DNA of 9,638 bases from Chlamydiia bacterium. GTDB lineage: Bacteria > Chlamydiota > Chlamydiia > Chlamydiales > JAAZZY01. Below, piece after piece: positions 1 through 6,992 of this stretch; the first letter of the stretch is position 1, and each line of letters opens with the position of its first letter. The notes under the pieces are model-generated. The model did not search any database. It was not told the origin of the DNA and saw only the letters and a list, made by a program, of their open reading frames with translations. Location of the stretch: contig JAAZZY010000063.1 in NCBI GenBank assembly GCA_014239035.1, positions 1-9,638 of the forward strand, read 5' to 3'. A program made the position numbers and the translations under genes.

Positions 1-186
1 CTCAACCAAAGACAAGTTTCATTAAATGAGCTCAGCGCTCTACTTTTTCAAGCCAAAAAAAATTATCCGAATGCTATTCCGCAGATTATGCCGGACAAAA
101 ATGCTTCATTTCAAGCTTATGAAAATGTGAGATCCGCTTCTAAAAAAGCGGGCTTTGAATATATAGATGTAAACTTAAGCCCATAG
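1..186 (+). CDS. ExbD/TolR-family proton-channel subunit, C-terminal end (5' truncated by window)
   Basis: Frame 1 is open from the first base to a TAG at 184-186 and gives 61 residues. The pattern fits the periplasmic domain of ExbD/TolR proteins: a helix (VSLNELSALLFQAKK), a strand ending in the conserved Asp region (AIPQIMPDKNASF), an 'ENVRSASKKAG' helix and a final 'FEYIDVNL' strand. In the family this subunit pairs with TolQ/ExbB in the inner membrane and uses the proton motive force to drive TolA or TonB. The stop lies 3 nt before the start of the TolA-like gene, so it is the upstream member of the Tol operon. The transmembrane helix with its key Asp is outside the window, so ExbD and TolR cannot be told apart here. 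Confidence 0.75.
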   Translation, partial: LNQRQVSLNELSALLFQAKKNYPNAIPQIMPDKNASFQAYENVRSASKKAGFEYIDVNLSP

Positions 187-189
187 AAA

Positions 190-870
190 ATGCAAGAACC
201 ACGATTAGTTTTAAAAAAGATCATTAAAGTTGTAGTTGTCACGCATCTGGTTCTTATTATCAGCGTCTCTGTAAACTTTAAAAAAAAACCTTCTAAGCAG
301 ATCTACATGGCAAAAGCCTTAAAAGAAAATTTTCGTACAAAAGAAAAACCTAGGCCAAAAGTTAAAAAAGCTACTCCGAAAAAGGTTGTCGCTGTCAAAA
401 AAGCAGCTCCACAAAAAATACGAACTCCAAAGCCTGCTCAAAAAAAAGAAGTAAAAGTAGCTAAAGCAAAAGAACTACCTAAAATTATGCCGATGAAAGA
501 ATCCTCAGATATAAAATTACCCGAACTTATTTTACCTCAAGCTGTTGCTACGCTCAATGTAGAGACAGAAACTCAAGAGAGTTTTGAAGATGTTGAAGAC
601 ACTTTTACAAACAACCCGTATGAAACCTATCTAGCGTCTGTTATTCAAGAGGAGCTTGGACTCAAACCAGGAGCTTTTGTTTCTTTTGAGATATCTCTAA
701 GTTGTCAAGGGCGTGTCATATATGTAAAACATCTCGAATCCTCGGATACGTTTTCAAAAGATTTTATCATTGAGAATATCAAACATCTGCAATTTGCAGA
801 TTTTTTTGGTGAAATGGCAACTGAATCTGAGTATACTTTTGTAATCAGAACAAAGAACTCTAAGATATGA
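190..870 (+). CDS. TolA/TonB-like energy transducer
   Basis: 226 residues with the three-part layout of TolA/TonB. There is a short cytoplasmic start and one membrane helix at about residues 10-29 with no signal cleavage site. A Lys/Pro/Ala-rich periplasmic spacer follows (about 31-95, with repeats such as PKPAQKKEVKVAKAKE), then an acidic stretch (about 100-140). The C-terminal globular domain (about 143-226) has the TonB/TolA pattern: strand, 'QGRVIYVKHLESSDTF', helix, closing strand. His19 in the membrane helix matches the His that TolA and TonB use to couple to the motor, although the Ser four residues before it is Val15. The start codon follows the ExbD/TolR stop by 3 nt and has no clear ribosome binding site; the end overlaps tolB by ATGA. 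Role inferred: carries motor energy to TolB/Pal. The operon favours TolA over TonB, but sequence alone does not settle it. Confidence 0.72.
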   Translation: MQEPRLVLKKIIKVVVVTHLVLIISVSVNFKKKPSKQIYMAKALKENFRTKEKPRPKVKKATPKKVVAVKKAAPQKIRTPKPAQKKEVKVAKAKELPKIMPMKESSDIKLPELILPQAVATLNVETETQESFEDVEDTFTNNPYETYLASVIQEELGLKPGAFVSFEISLSCQGRVIYVKHLESSDTFSKDFIIENIKHLQFADFFGEMATESEYTFVIRTKNSKI

Positions 871-2234
871 AATTTTTAAAATCTATATTGCTCATTGTGC
901 TTTTGAGTATTGCCACCTCTTCTTTAGAAGCTAGAAATAAAAGTAAAGAAATAGTGATAGAACTTAAGGCCCCAAATAGCTTGGTTGGTCTTTACTTTGA
1001 TAATATCCACATCGACTCAGATATAATTTCTCAAGAGCATGTTAGTGAGCTAGAGCGCGTTGTACTTTTTGATCTCAACCACAATGGGAAAATGAGAGCA
1101 CTCAAGCAATCTGAGATGCCCAAAGATCAAAAGAAAAATACAGCATCACAGTGGCGGGCACAGGGCGTTTCTTATGTAATTTCTGCTTGGGTCAGAGAGC
1201 AGTTTTTAACTTTCTCTGTTTTTTCGGCTATAGATGACAAAGTCTGTTTTGCTGAAGATATAAAACTAACAGGCCTGCTCAACGTCGATCGGGGAAAAAT
1301 CCATCAATTTGTGAGTCATCTACACCAAGATTTTTTTGGGGAAGAGGGAATTTATCTCGATAAAATCCTCTACACCTTTAAAACGCGCAACGTCTCTGAT
1401 TTCTATTATTCTTCTGTGCCAGAAGAAATTTATCAATGTGATTGGGATGGCGGAAATCCTAAACAGTTAACTTTTGAAGGCACTCACTGCATTACTCCTC
1501 ATCCAGTTCTTTCCAAAGATCGAAAAAGCATAGAAGGCTTTTTCTATGTCTCATACAAAATTGGGCAGCCTAAAATCTTTTGGAGCAAATTTAATGAAAA
1601 AGGTGCCCAGCGCCTTTGCTACATCCCTGGCAATCAATTTATGCCATGCATGTCTCCTAAAGGAGATAAAGTCGTTTTTATTAATGATGCTCCGGGTAAT
1701 CCCGAAATCTTTATGCAAGACTTTAAACCAGGTGTTGGGTCTGTAGGAAAACCCAGACAGATCTTTGCATGCAGGCGAGGGGTACAGGCATCTCCTGTGT
1801 TTAGCCCAGAGGGTAAGCGCGTGGCCTTTGTCTCAGATAAAGCAGGAAGTCCCAGGATTTATCTCATGGATATTCCTCAGCCTGGTACAAGCTCAAGTGA
1901 CCTTAAGCCCGTTGTCTTAACAAAAGCGAACAGAGAAAATACAAAACCATCCTGGTCCCCAGATGGATCAAAACTTGCCTATATTGCAAAAGTTGAAGGG
2001 ATTCGCCAAGTATGGATCTATGATTTTATTACCAACCAAGAATGGCAGCTAACAACAGGTGGTGGAAATAAAGAGAATCCTCAGTGGGCGCAAAATAGCC
2101 TGCACCTTGTCTTTAACTCTGTTGGCAATGACACTTGTGAGCTCTATATGGTGAACCTCAATCAACCCAAAGCTGTGAGAATTAAAACAGAGCTTGGAAT
2201 CAAGCGTTTTCCTGTTTGGGTCAAGAAAGATTAG
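867..2234 (+). CDS. tolB: Tol-Pal system beta-propeller protein TolB
   Basis: 455 residues, close to the usual TolB length of about 430. Residues 1-22 form a signal peptide ending in an LEA-R type cleavage site, so the mature protein is periplasmic. The N-terminal alpha/beta domain (about 25-175) contains the 'GVSYVISAWVREQ' strand typical of TolB. The rest (about 185-450) is a six-bladed propeller with WD40-like/TolB repeats, recognisable in 'MSPKGDKVVFI', 'FSPEGKRVAFVSDKAGSPRIYLMD', 'WSPDGSKLAYI' and 'WAQNSLHLVFNS'. TolB binds Pal through the propeller and TolA through its N-terminus, linking the inner-membrane motor to the outer membrane during constriction. The start shares ATGA with the gene before it and lacks a good ribosome binding site, suggesting coupled translation. 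A 125-nt gap separates it from the preferred pal start. Confidence 0.93.
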   Translation: MKFLKSILLIVLLSIATSSLEARNKSKEIVIELKAPNSLVGLYFDNIHIDSDIISQEHVSELERVVLFDLNHNGKMRALKQSEMPKDQKKNTASQWRAQGVSYVISAWVREQFLTFSVFSAIDDKVCFAEDIKLTGLLNVDRGKIHQFVSHLHQDFFGEEGIYLDKILYTFKTRNVSDFYYSSVPEEIYQCDWDGGNPKQLTFEGTHCITPHPVLSKDRKSIEGFFYVSYKIGQPKIFWSKFNEKGAQRLCYIPGNQFMPCMSPKGDKVVFINDAPGNPEIFMQDFKPGVGSVGKPRQIFACRRGVQASPVFSPEGKRVAFVSDKAGSPRIYLMDIPQPGTSSSDLKPVVLTKANRENTKPSWSPDGSKLAYIAKVEGIRQVWIYDFITNQEWQLTTGGGNKENPQWAQNSLHLVFNSVGNDTCELYMVNLNQPKAVRIKTELGIKRFPVWVKKD

Positions 2235-2269
2235 TGTAAGGTCTCTGAAGTAAAACTAAGAATTAATTT

Positions 2270-2307
2270 CACAATAAAAAGACTATGGCAAAAAAAGTAA
2301 TATTGTG
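2270..2307. repeat. Short inverted repeat in the tolB-pal gap
   Basis: CACAATA at 2270-2276 and TATTGTG at 2301-2307 are perfect 7-bp inverted arms separated by 24 nt in the only sizeable gap of the Tol operon. It could form a weak hairpin that sets tolB/pal mRNA ratios, or mark an operator or internal promoter for pal. The arms are AT-rich and short, so chance is a real alternative. No run of T follows, so it is not a standard terminator. Confidence 0.25.
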
Positions 2308-2359
2308 TTATCGAATACCCTAGTTTACAAAACTTATTAATAAATTCTTGGTAAGAAAT

Positions 2360-3043
2360 ATGAGTAAAAAAATTTACGGGTTTTTTGTGTTGGCAGCGCT
2401 AGTTACGCTCTCAGGATGCACACCTAAGTCCTCTACAACAATGTGGGAAAATACAAAAACAGCTTCGCGTTATATTGGAAGAGGTATTAAAGCTCTCGGG
2501 GGTGGTGGAAAGGATTCACGTCTTATCCATTATCAATATGAGTTTCAAGGCCCAGAAGATGCTCAGTATATAGCTCTTTATGATGAAGAAGATGGTGGAG
2601 AATCTCATTCTTTCCCTTTATCTGAAGAAGTTCCCGGAGAAATGGGTAGTTTCTTACCAGGTATTGATGGTTTTCACGATCCTGTAAATAAAGAAGTTAT
2701 CGCATTTAAGAATGTTCACTTTGACACAAACCGTGACCAAATGCAGGGCCAAGAAGATATTCAGTGTATTAAAGCCATTTCAAAATTCTTGAAGAAAAAT
2801 CCGGACTATTATGTCTATGTAGAAGGACATTGTGATCAAAGAGGAACAGCTCTCTATAACATGTCTCTAGGATCAAGACGGGGAAATACTGTACGTAACC
2901 TGCTTATCCAGAATGGAATTGATCTCAATCGCCTCTTTACCGTCTCGTATGGAAAGGAAAAACCAGTAGATGAGAGAAATAACCCAGTTGCATGGGAGAA
3001 AAATCGTCGTGTTCAATTCAAACTTTATAAGAAAAACAAATGA
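2360..3043 (+). CDS. pal: Peptidoglycan-associated lipoprotein Pal
   Basis: 227 residues from ATG 2360. A TTG at 2348 is in frame, but the GGTAAGA at 2350-2356 looks like the ribosome binding site of the ATG, and the signal sequence then has the normal length. The lipoprotein signal ends in the lipobox LSGC with Cys20 as the lipidated residue. After a Gly-rich linker, residues about 110-225 form an OmpA-like peptidoglycan-binding domain: 'VHFDTNRD', 'VYVEGHCDQRGTALYN', 'SYGKEKPVDERN', 'WEKNRRVQF'. Asp159 and Arg174 sit 15 residues apart, as do the two residues that bind diaminopimelate in OmpA/Pal proteins; the usual 'LSxxRA' reads 'LGSRRG'. Pal is anchored in the outer membrane, holds peptidoglycan and is released by TolB. 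Its stop overlaps the next start by ATGA. Confidence 0.93.
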   Translation: MSKKIYGFFVLAALVTLSGCTPKSSTTMWENTKTASRYIGRGIKALGGGGKDSRLIHYQYEFQGPEDAQYIALYDEEDGGESHSFPLSEEVPGEMGSFLPGIDGFHDPVNKEVIAFKNVHFDTNRDQMQGQEDIQCIKAISKFLKKNPDYYVYVEGHCDQRGTALYNMSLGSRRGNTVRNLLIQNGIDLNRLFTVSYGKEKPVDERNNPVAWEKNRRVQFKLYKKNK

Positions 3044-3702
3044 AGAAATTTAAATTTTTAAAAGTTCTATCAGTTGCTACAGTGTGTGCTCTTTCATTAT
3101 CGAGCTGCATTGGTTCAAGAAGCTGGAGAGCTCAAGAAGTGAAGGCAGATCTTGCACTAAGAGAAATGCGCTCACAAATAGAAGATTTTAAATATCAACT
3201 CAATAAATATGAAGTCGAACTTCAAATTGTTGAAAGCAAGGCGGATTCGCAAGGCACAAGTTTAAACAAGGTGCGTCAAGACATCTCTAAGCTTAGCAGC
3301 AACGATCAAGGTTTTGTAGAAAGCACTTTTGCTTCCTATGATAAAAAGATCGAGCGCTTAGAAAGCATAGAGCAGAGCCTGAAAAAGGATCTCATTGGTC
3401 TTAAAGATCGCACAAACGAAGTGTTAGGATCCCTTGCTCAGTTTAAAGCTAAAATTGATACCAATGAAGGTCAGATTTCTGATCAGAAACGATACATTGA
3501 ACACCTTAAAACGTCTTTAGAAGCTCTGATGAAATATGTTCAAGAGCCTGCAGATGGAGAGGGGGTTTATTATATCGTGCGACCTGGGGACTCACTGGAG
3601 CGTATTGCAAAAGAAAATGATACGTCCATTGATTCTATAAGAGGCTTAAATCATATCACCAGTGATTTGATTGTAGTAGGACAAAAAATACGCTTGAAAT
3701 AG
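3040..3702 (+). CDS. Coiled-coil LysM-domain lipoprotein of the Tol-Pal operon
   Basis: 220 residues. The lipoprotein signal ends in the lipobox LSSC, with Cys23 as the lipidated residue. Residues about 30-165 are rich in Glu, Lys, Leu and Gln with heptad spacing and are almost certainly a long coiled coil. Residues 176-220 are a complete LysM domain ('YYIVRPGDSLERIAKEND' to 'VGQKIRLK'), which binds the sugar chain of peptidoglycan. The gene occupies the place of cpoB (ybgF) in proteobacterial tol-pal operons; CpoB also begins with a coiled coil but ends in TPR repeats, whereas this ends in LysM. A LysM protein follows pal in Chlamydia as well, as far as I recall. No catalytic domain (amidase, peptidase) is visible. 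Inferred role: a membrane-anchored spacer that gives Tol-Pal a second grip on peptidoglycan. It overlaps pal by 4 nt and abuts murI. Confidence 0.82.
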   Translation: MKKFKFLKVLSVATVCALSLSSCIGSRSWRAQEVKADLALREMRSQIEDFKYQLNKYEVELQIVESKADSQGTSLNKVRQDISKLSSNDQGFVESTFASYDKKIERLESIEQSLKKDLIGLKDRTNEVLGSLAQFKAKIDTNEGQISDQKRYIEHLKTSLEALMKYVQEPADGEGVYYIVRPGDSLERIAKENDTSIDSIRGLNHITSDLIVVGQKIRLK

Positions 3703-4497
3703 ATGCCAAAGAAAAAAGGTGCCATAGGAATTTTTGACTCAGGAGTGGGAGGGCTAACGGTTGTAAAAGCGTTGGAAGAGCAACTCCCTAATGAGAAGTT
3801 TTGCTATTTAGCAGATTCTTTAAACTTGCCTTATGGAAATAAATCAGCATCCGATCTTGAAGAAATCTGTATTGAGAATATCAACTTTCTGATTCAAAAT
3901 CCTTTAAAAGCTTTAATAATTGCCTGTAACACAGCGTCAGCCCATGCCTATGAGAGTCTTAAAAAGCGTTTTAACATTCCCATCTTTGATGTCATTACTC
4001 CCTCTGTTGATGAAGCCCTTAAACGTACTCAGACTAAGAAGATTGCTGTGCTTGCAACAGAATCCACCATTGCCTCTAATCTCTATGAGAAGCTAATCTT
4101 AACGCGCATGCCAGATGCTGAAGTTACATCGATTGCATGTCCACTGCTTGTCTCAGTTGTAGAAGAGAATATGCTAACTCATCAGCTTTCTCAGATGCTC
4201 ATTCGCCAATACCTTGCCCCTCTAGAAGAGGCTGATGTTGATGTTGTTATCTTAGGCTGCACTCACTATCCACTTTTAGAAAAAACTATTAAAGAAGAGC
4301 TTCCAGAACACGTTGAAATTATAGATTCGAGCAAATGTAGTGTACTAAATCTCAAAGAATACCTAGAGAAAAATGCTCTTTTGGAGAAATCTAAACCTGG
4401 CAGCGATAACTTATTTTTTGTATCTGGGTCTACAGACCTATTCAATAAAATAGGTTCATCTTTATTAAATCAAAAAGTAAATTCAGTTAAACGCTAA
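3703..4497 (+). CDS. murI: Glutamate racemase
   Basis: 264 residues, the usual length for MurI. It converts L-glutamate to the D-glutamate that MurD adds to the peptidoglycan stem peptide; it is cytoplasmic and needs no cofactor. Signatures are complete: 'GIFDSGVGGLTV' with Asp12 and Ser13, 'LPYGNKS', 'IIACNTASA' with catalytic Cys75, 'ACPLLVSVVEE' with the conserved Glu, and 'ILGCTHYPLL' with the second catalytic Cys186 and His188. The usual GDT before LPYG reads ADS here. The start codon directly abuts the previous stop (TAGATG) and has only a weak ribosome binding site, so translation is probably coupled to the LysM gene. Chlamydiaceae are reported to lack murI and to use DapF instead, so this gene suggests a different chlamydial family. 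Confidence 0.95.
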   Translation: MPKKKGAIGIFDSGVGGLTVVKALEEQLPNEKFCYLADSLNLPYGNKSASDLEEICIENINFLIQNPLKALIIACNTASAHAYESLKKRFNIPIFDVITPSVDEALKRTQTKKIAVLATESTIASNLYEKLILTRMPDAEVTSIACPLLVSVVEENMLTHQLSQMLIRQYLAPLEEADVDVVILGCTHYPLLEKTIKEELPEHVEIIDSSKCSVLNLKEYLEKNALLEKSKPGSDNLFFVSGSTDLFNKIGSSLLNQKVNSVKR

Positions 4498-4501
4498 AAT
4501 T

Positions 4502-4507
4502 AGGAGG
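4502..4507 (+). promoter_or_regulatory. Perfect Shine-Dalgarno site of the VOC gene
   Basis: AGGAGG lies 6 nt before the ATG at 4514 and just after the murI stop. It fixes the start of the downstream gene. It stands out because the genes of the Tol operon upstream have weak or no such sites. Confidence 0.8.
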
Positions 4508-4513
4508 CCAAAT

Positions 4514-5071
4514 ATGTTAGATGTACGAACAATGGGGCATATTAGTGTTGTGGTTTCTAATTTAGATGAGGCTGAGAAATACTATTGTGAGCTTTTTGAA
4601 GCAAAAACAATAGCCACTTTAGCCAATTTGGAGAACGAGGGTATGAGCAAAAATATGGGGCTAGAGGGCCTCAAGCTCAGCGAAAAAATCGTGAAGTTTG
4701 CACACTGCAATTTAGTTTTAGTTCTCACTGAATTTCACTCACCCAAGGGGAATTCTGAGATTGTTAAACACCAAATCAATGACATGGGCGGGCCAAGGCA
4801 TATTGGCTTAAACGTAGAAAATATTGACGCAGCCTTTGATTTTTTAAAAGGGCGATCTGATGTGGAGATATTAAATAACGATAGCTTTCGCCCAGTATCG
4901 TATTCAAAAATTTCAGCAGATCAATTTAGTCTCAATTCAATGCAGACAGAAGAAAATTCAAAAGAGAAAGAGCGCCTAGCTGAGCTGCTTTCAAAAAAGA
5001 AGACCTTTTTCTTCAGAGACAAATATGGTCTTATCTGGGAAATAGAAGAGCGTTTTTTTGATGGAAGTTAA
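4514..5071 (+). CDS. VOC superfamily (glyoxalase/dioxygenase-fold) protein
   Basis: 185 residues. Two beta-alpha-beta-beta-beta halves can be seen: 'MGHISVVVSNLDEAEKYY' to 'LVLVLTEFHSPKG' and 'RHIGLNVENIDAAFDFL' to 'FFFRDKYGLIWEIEE'. His9, Glu73, His96 and Glu176 fall at the four metal-ligand positions of the fold, so a metal enzyme is plausible. Known relatives include glyoxalase I, methylmalonyl-CoA epimerase and ring-cleaving dioxygenases; nothing here selects among them. An extra charged stretch of about 30 residues (about 134-165) precedes the last strand and makes the protein longer than a minimal VOC domain. The gene follows murI by 16 nt and is probably cotranscribed with it, but no functional link to peptidoglycan is evident. 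Confidence 0.78.
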   Translation: MLDVRTMGHISVVVSNLDEAEKYYCELFEAKTIATLANLENEGMSKNMGLEGLKLSEKIVKFAHCNLVLVLTEFHSPKGNSEIVKHQINDMGGPRHIGLNVENIDAAFDFLKGRSDVEILNNDSFRPVSYSKISADQFSLNSMQTEENSKEKERLAELLSKKKTFFFRDKYGLIWEIEERFFDGS

Positions 5072-5080
5072 AAATATCTG

Positions 5081-5108
5081 TTAAAAAATGCTCTACTAAG
5101 TGTAAAAT
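5081..5108 (+). promoter_or_regulatory. Candidate promoter before the 5176 gene
   Basis: TTAAAA at 5081-5086 and TAAAAT at 5103-5108 with a 16-nt spacer match sigma70 boxes at 4/6 and 5/6. They lie in the 104-nt gap after the VOC gene. The gap is very AT-rich, so such matches arise easily by chance. No terminator is seen in the gap, so readthrough from murI is also possible. Confidence 0.25.
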
Positions 5109-5175
5109 ATTTCTTCTTCTTTTAGTTTTTTTTCACTAAGATAACCTTTAAGTAATAATACCCCACTTAAGATAT

Positions 5176-5757
5176 ATGCTAGAGAATATTTCTGATAGAC
5201 CACATTCACTGCATGAAAACTTGCAAAGTATAAGTGCTGATCTTGTCACAAAGATTAAGTATAAGAGCATATGCATCACAGGTTTAAAGTTTGAGAATCA
5301 AACCAATGAGACAATAGTTAGCTGCGGCTCTAATATTTATGGACGCCTTACAATTAACTTGCAGCCTCAAGGTCGACATGACTGCTTAAGGCAAGTTGTG
5401 ATAGGTGTAAAAGAAATAGGCGCTCACCATCTACTTTATTCAGAGAAAAAAATTATAGGTAAACGTTTGGAGGGGTTCATGGGAGTGGATCACCAAAACA
5501 AAGTTTATGAGTCCTATCTTGATTATCCCAAAGATTTTCAAATAAGAGCACCAAACGCGCCTGGGTTATATGAGCTTGAAGTATGTCTAATTGAACTAGC
5601 AGCAGACCCTATTGCTAATGCAGGAACTATAAATGGATTTTTTCAGCCTAAAGAGCAAGATCTTGAAATGTTTACTTCTGGCAATGCAGCAGATATACTA
5701 TGGAATCTAAATGATCAAAATTGCAAGATTTCAATGGGACGCATTCGCGTTATTTAA
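5176..5757 (+). CDS. Hypothetical protein, predicted mostly beta, unknown function
   Basis: 193 residues that I do not recognise. There is no signal peptide, membrane helix or lipobox, so it is probably cytoplasmic unless secreted by another route. Alternating strands fill most of it ('KSICITGLKF', 'YGRLTINLQ', 'RQVVIGVKE', 'FQIRAPNAPGLYELEVCLIE'); the last one has the proline-glycine turn common in immunoglobulin-like beta-sandwich domains. His residues (His84, His85 in 'GAHHLLY') and scattered Cys are present without a clear metal motif. The start has only a weak AAG-type ribosome binding site. Codon and base composition look like the neighbours, and no overlapping frame competes with it, so a real gene is likely. 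Its stop codon interlocks with the clpX stop on the other strand. Function cannot be assigned from sequence or context. Confidence 0.72.
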   Translation: MLENISDRPHSLHENLQSISADLVTKIKYKSICITGLKFENQTNETIVSCGSNIYGRLTINLQPQGRHDCLRQVVIGVKEIGAHHLLYSEKKIIGKRLEGFMGVDHQNKVYESYLDYPKDFQIRAPNAPGLYELEVCLIELAADPIANAGTINGFFQPKEQDLEMFTSGNAADILWNLNDQNCKISMGRIRVI

Positions 5758-6992
5758 GCTATTTTCTCATCATCATCACGCTTAATGATAGGATCTTTGC
5801 CTTCTGTTATCGTCTCTCTTTCAATAATGACTTCTTTAACTTTGTCATCTGTAGGAATCTCAAACATAAGATCACGTAGAATGTTCTCTAAGATCATACG
5901 AAGAGCACGAGCTCCAGTTTTTGCTTTAATGGCTTTAGCTGCAATTTCTTCTAGAGCTTCACTTTCAAAGTGAAGTTCAACATTTTCTTGAGCGAAAATA
6001 CTTTTGTATTGCTTGATCAACGCATTTTTAGGTTCTGTTAAGATAGAAACCAAATCTTCTTTTTTCAATTCATTAGAATTTACAATACAGTTAAAACGGC
6101 CAATAAATTCTGGAATGAGACCAAACTGAACCAAATCTTGAGGTTCTGTTAAAGATAGAAGATAGTCTTTATTCTGAAGATCTTCTCCTTTTTTACCTTC
6201 ACTAAAGCCAATGGTGCTTTTTCCAAGTCTTTTAGCGATAATCTGATCAACACCCACAAAAGCTCCACCAACAATGAAGAGTATATTATCAGTGTTGATT
6301 TTGATGTATTCTTGGTTAGGGTGCTTACGTCCACCTTTTGGAGGAATATTTGCTGTGGTCCCTTCAACTATTTTTAATAGAGCCTGCTGCACTCCTTCAC
6401 CAGAAACATCACGAGTGATAGAAACATTGGAAGTCGTACGCCCTATTTTATCAATTTCATCGATATAAATAATTCCCTGTTCAGCGCGTGTTACATCGTA
6501 GTCGGCTGATTGTAGAAGGCGTAAGATTATATTCTCGACATCTTCACCCACATAGCCTGCCTCAGTTAGAGTTGTTGCATCAGCAATGGTAAAAGGCACA
6601 TCTAATAGATTGGCAAGAGTCTTAGCAAGAAGTGTTTTCCCCGATCCTGTTGGACCTTGGATCAGCACATTAGATTTGTTGTATTCAACAACTTTGCCTT
6701 TGTTGAGTATCTCAATACGTTTGTAGTGATTGTATACTGCAACGGCAATGGTGCGCTTAGCTTCATCTTGACCGATGACATATTCATTGAGCTTTTCCCA
6801 AATCTCTTTGGGTTTTAAGACCTTGATTTCATGCGTTGTTGTTTTCTTATCTATAATACCCATGCAAAGACGAACGCATTTATCGCAGATAAATACGTTG
6901 GGCCCTGAAATAAGTTTATCAACAAGATCCTCTGTCCTTCCACAGAAAGAGCAGATGGTCGCTTCGGGGTCATTTAAAGTTTTTTTGCTCAT
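5754..6992 (-). CDS. clpX: ATP-dependent Clp protease unfoldase ClpX
   Basis: 412 residues, full length for ClpX. A zinc-binding domain opens it (Cys14, Cys17, Cys36, Cys39), used by the family for dimerisation and for substrate and adaptor binding. The AAA+ module follows: Walker A GPTGSGKT (113-120), pore loop GYVG (147-150), Walker B IIYIDEI (174-180), RKH pore loop (222-224), arginine-finger region GLIPEFIGRF (291-300) and sensor 2 GARALR (360-365). The IGF loop that docks on ClpP is intact (261-263, in 'STIGFSEG'). ClpX unfolds tagged proteins and threads them into ClpP. The start overlaps the clpP stop by ATGA, so the two are translated together. Everything needed for ATPase and docking is present, which contrasts with the altered ClpP next door. 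Confidence 0.97.
   Translation of the reverse strand: MSKKTLNDPEATICSFCGRTEDLVDKLISGPNVFICDKCVRLCMGIIDKKTTTHEIKVLKPKEIWEKLNEYVIGQDEAKRTIAVAVYNHYKRIEILNKGKVVEYNKSNVLIQGPTGSGKTLLAKTLANLLDVPFTIADATTLTEAGYVGEDVENIILRLLQSADYDVTRAEQGIIYIDEIDKIGRTTSNVSITRDVSGEGVQQALLKIVEGTTANIPPKGGRKHPNQEYIKINTDNILFIVGGAFVGVDQIIAKRLGKSTIGFSEGKKGEDLQNKDYLLSLTEPQDLVQFGLIPEFIGRFNCIVNSNELKKEDLVSILTEPKNALIKQYKSIFAQENVELHFESEALEEIAAKAIKAKTGARALRMILENILRDLMFEIPTDDKVKEVIIERETITEGKDPIIKRDDDEKIA

Noticed and set aside
1546..1746. 66-residue frame inside tolB
   Set aside because: It overlaps a well-supported gene in another frame and has no recognisable motif.
2268..2331. Promoter for pal built from TTCACA or TTGTGT with downstream AT-rich boxes
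   Set aside because: No pair of boxes combines good matches with a 16-18 nt spacer; readthrough from tolB is sufficient.
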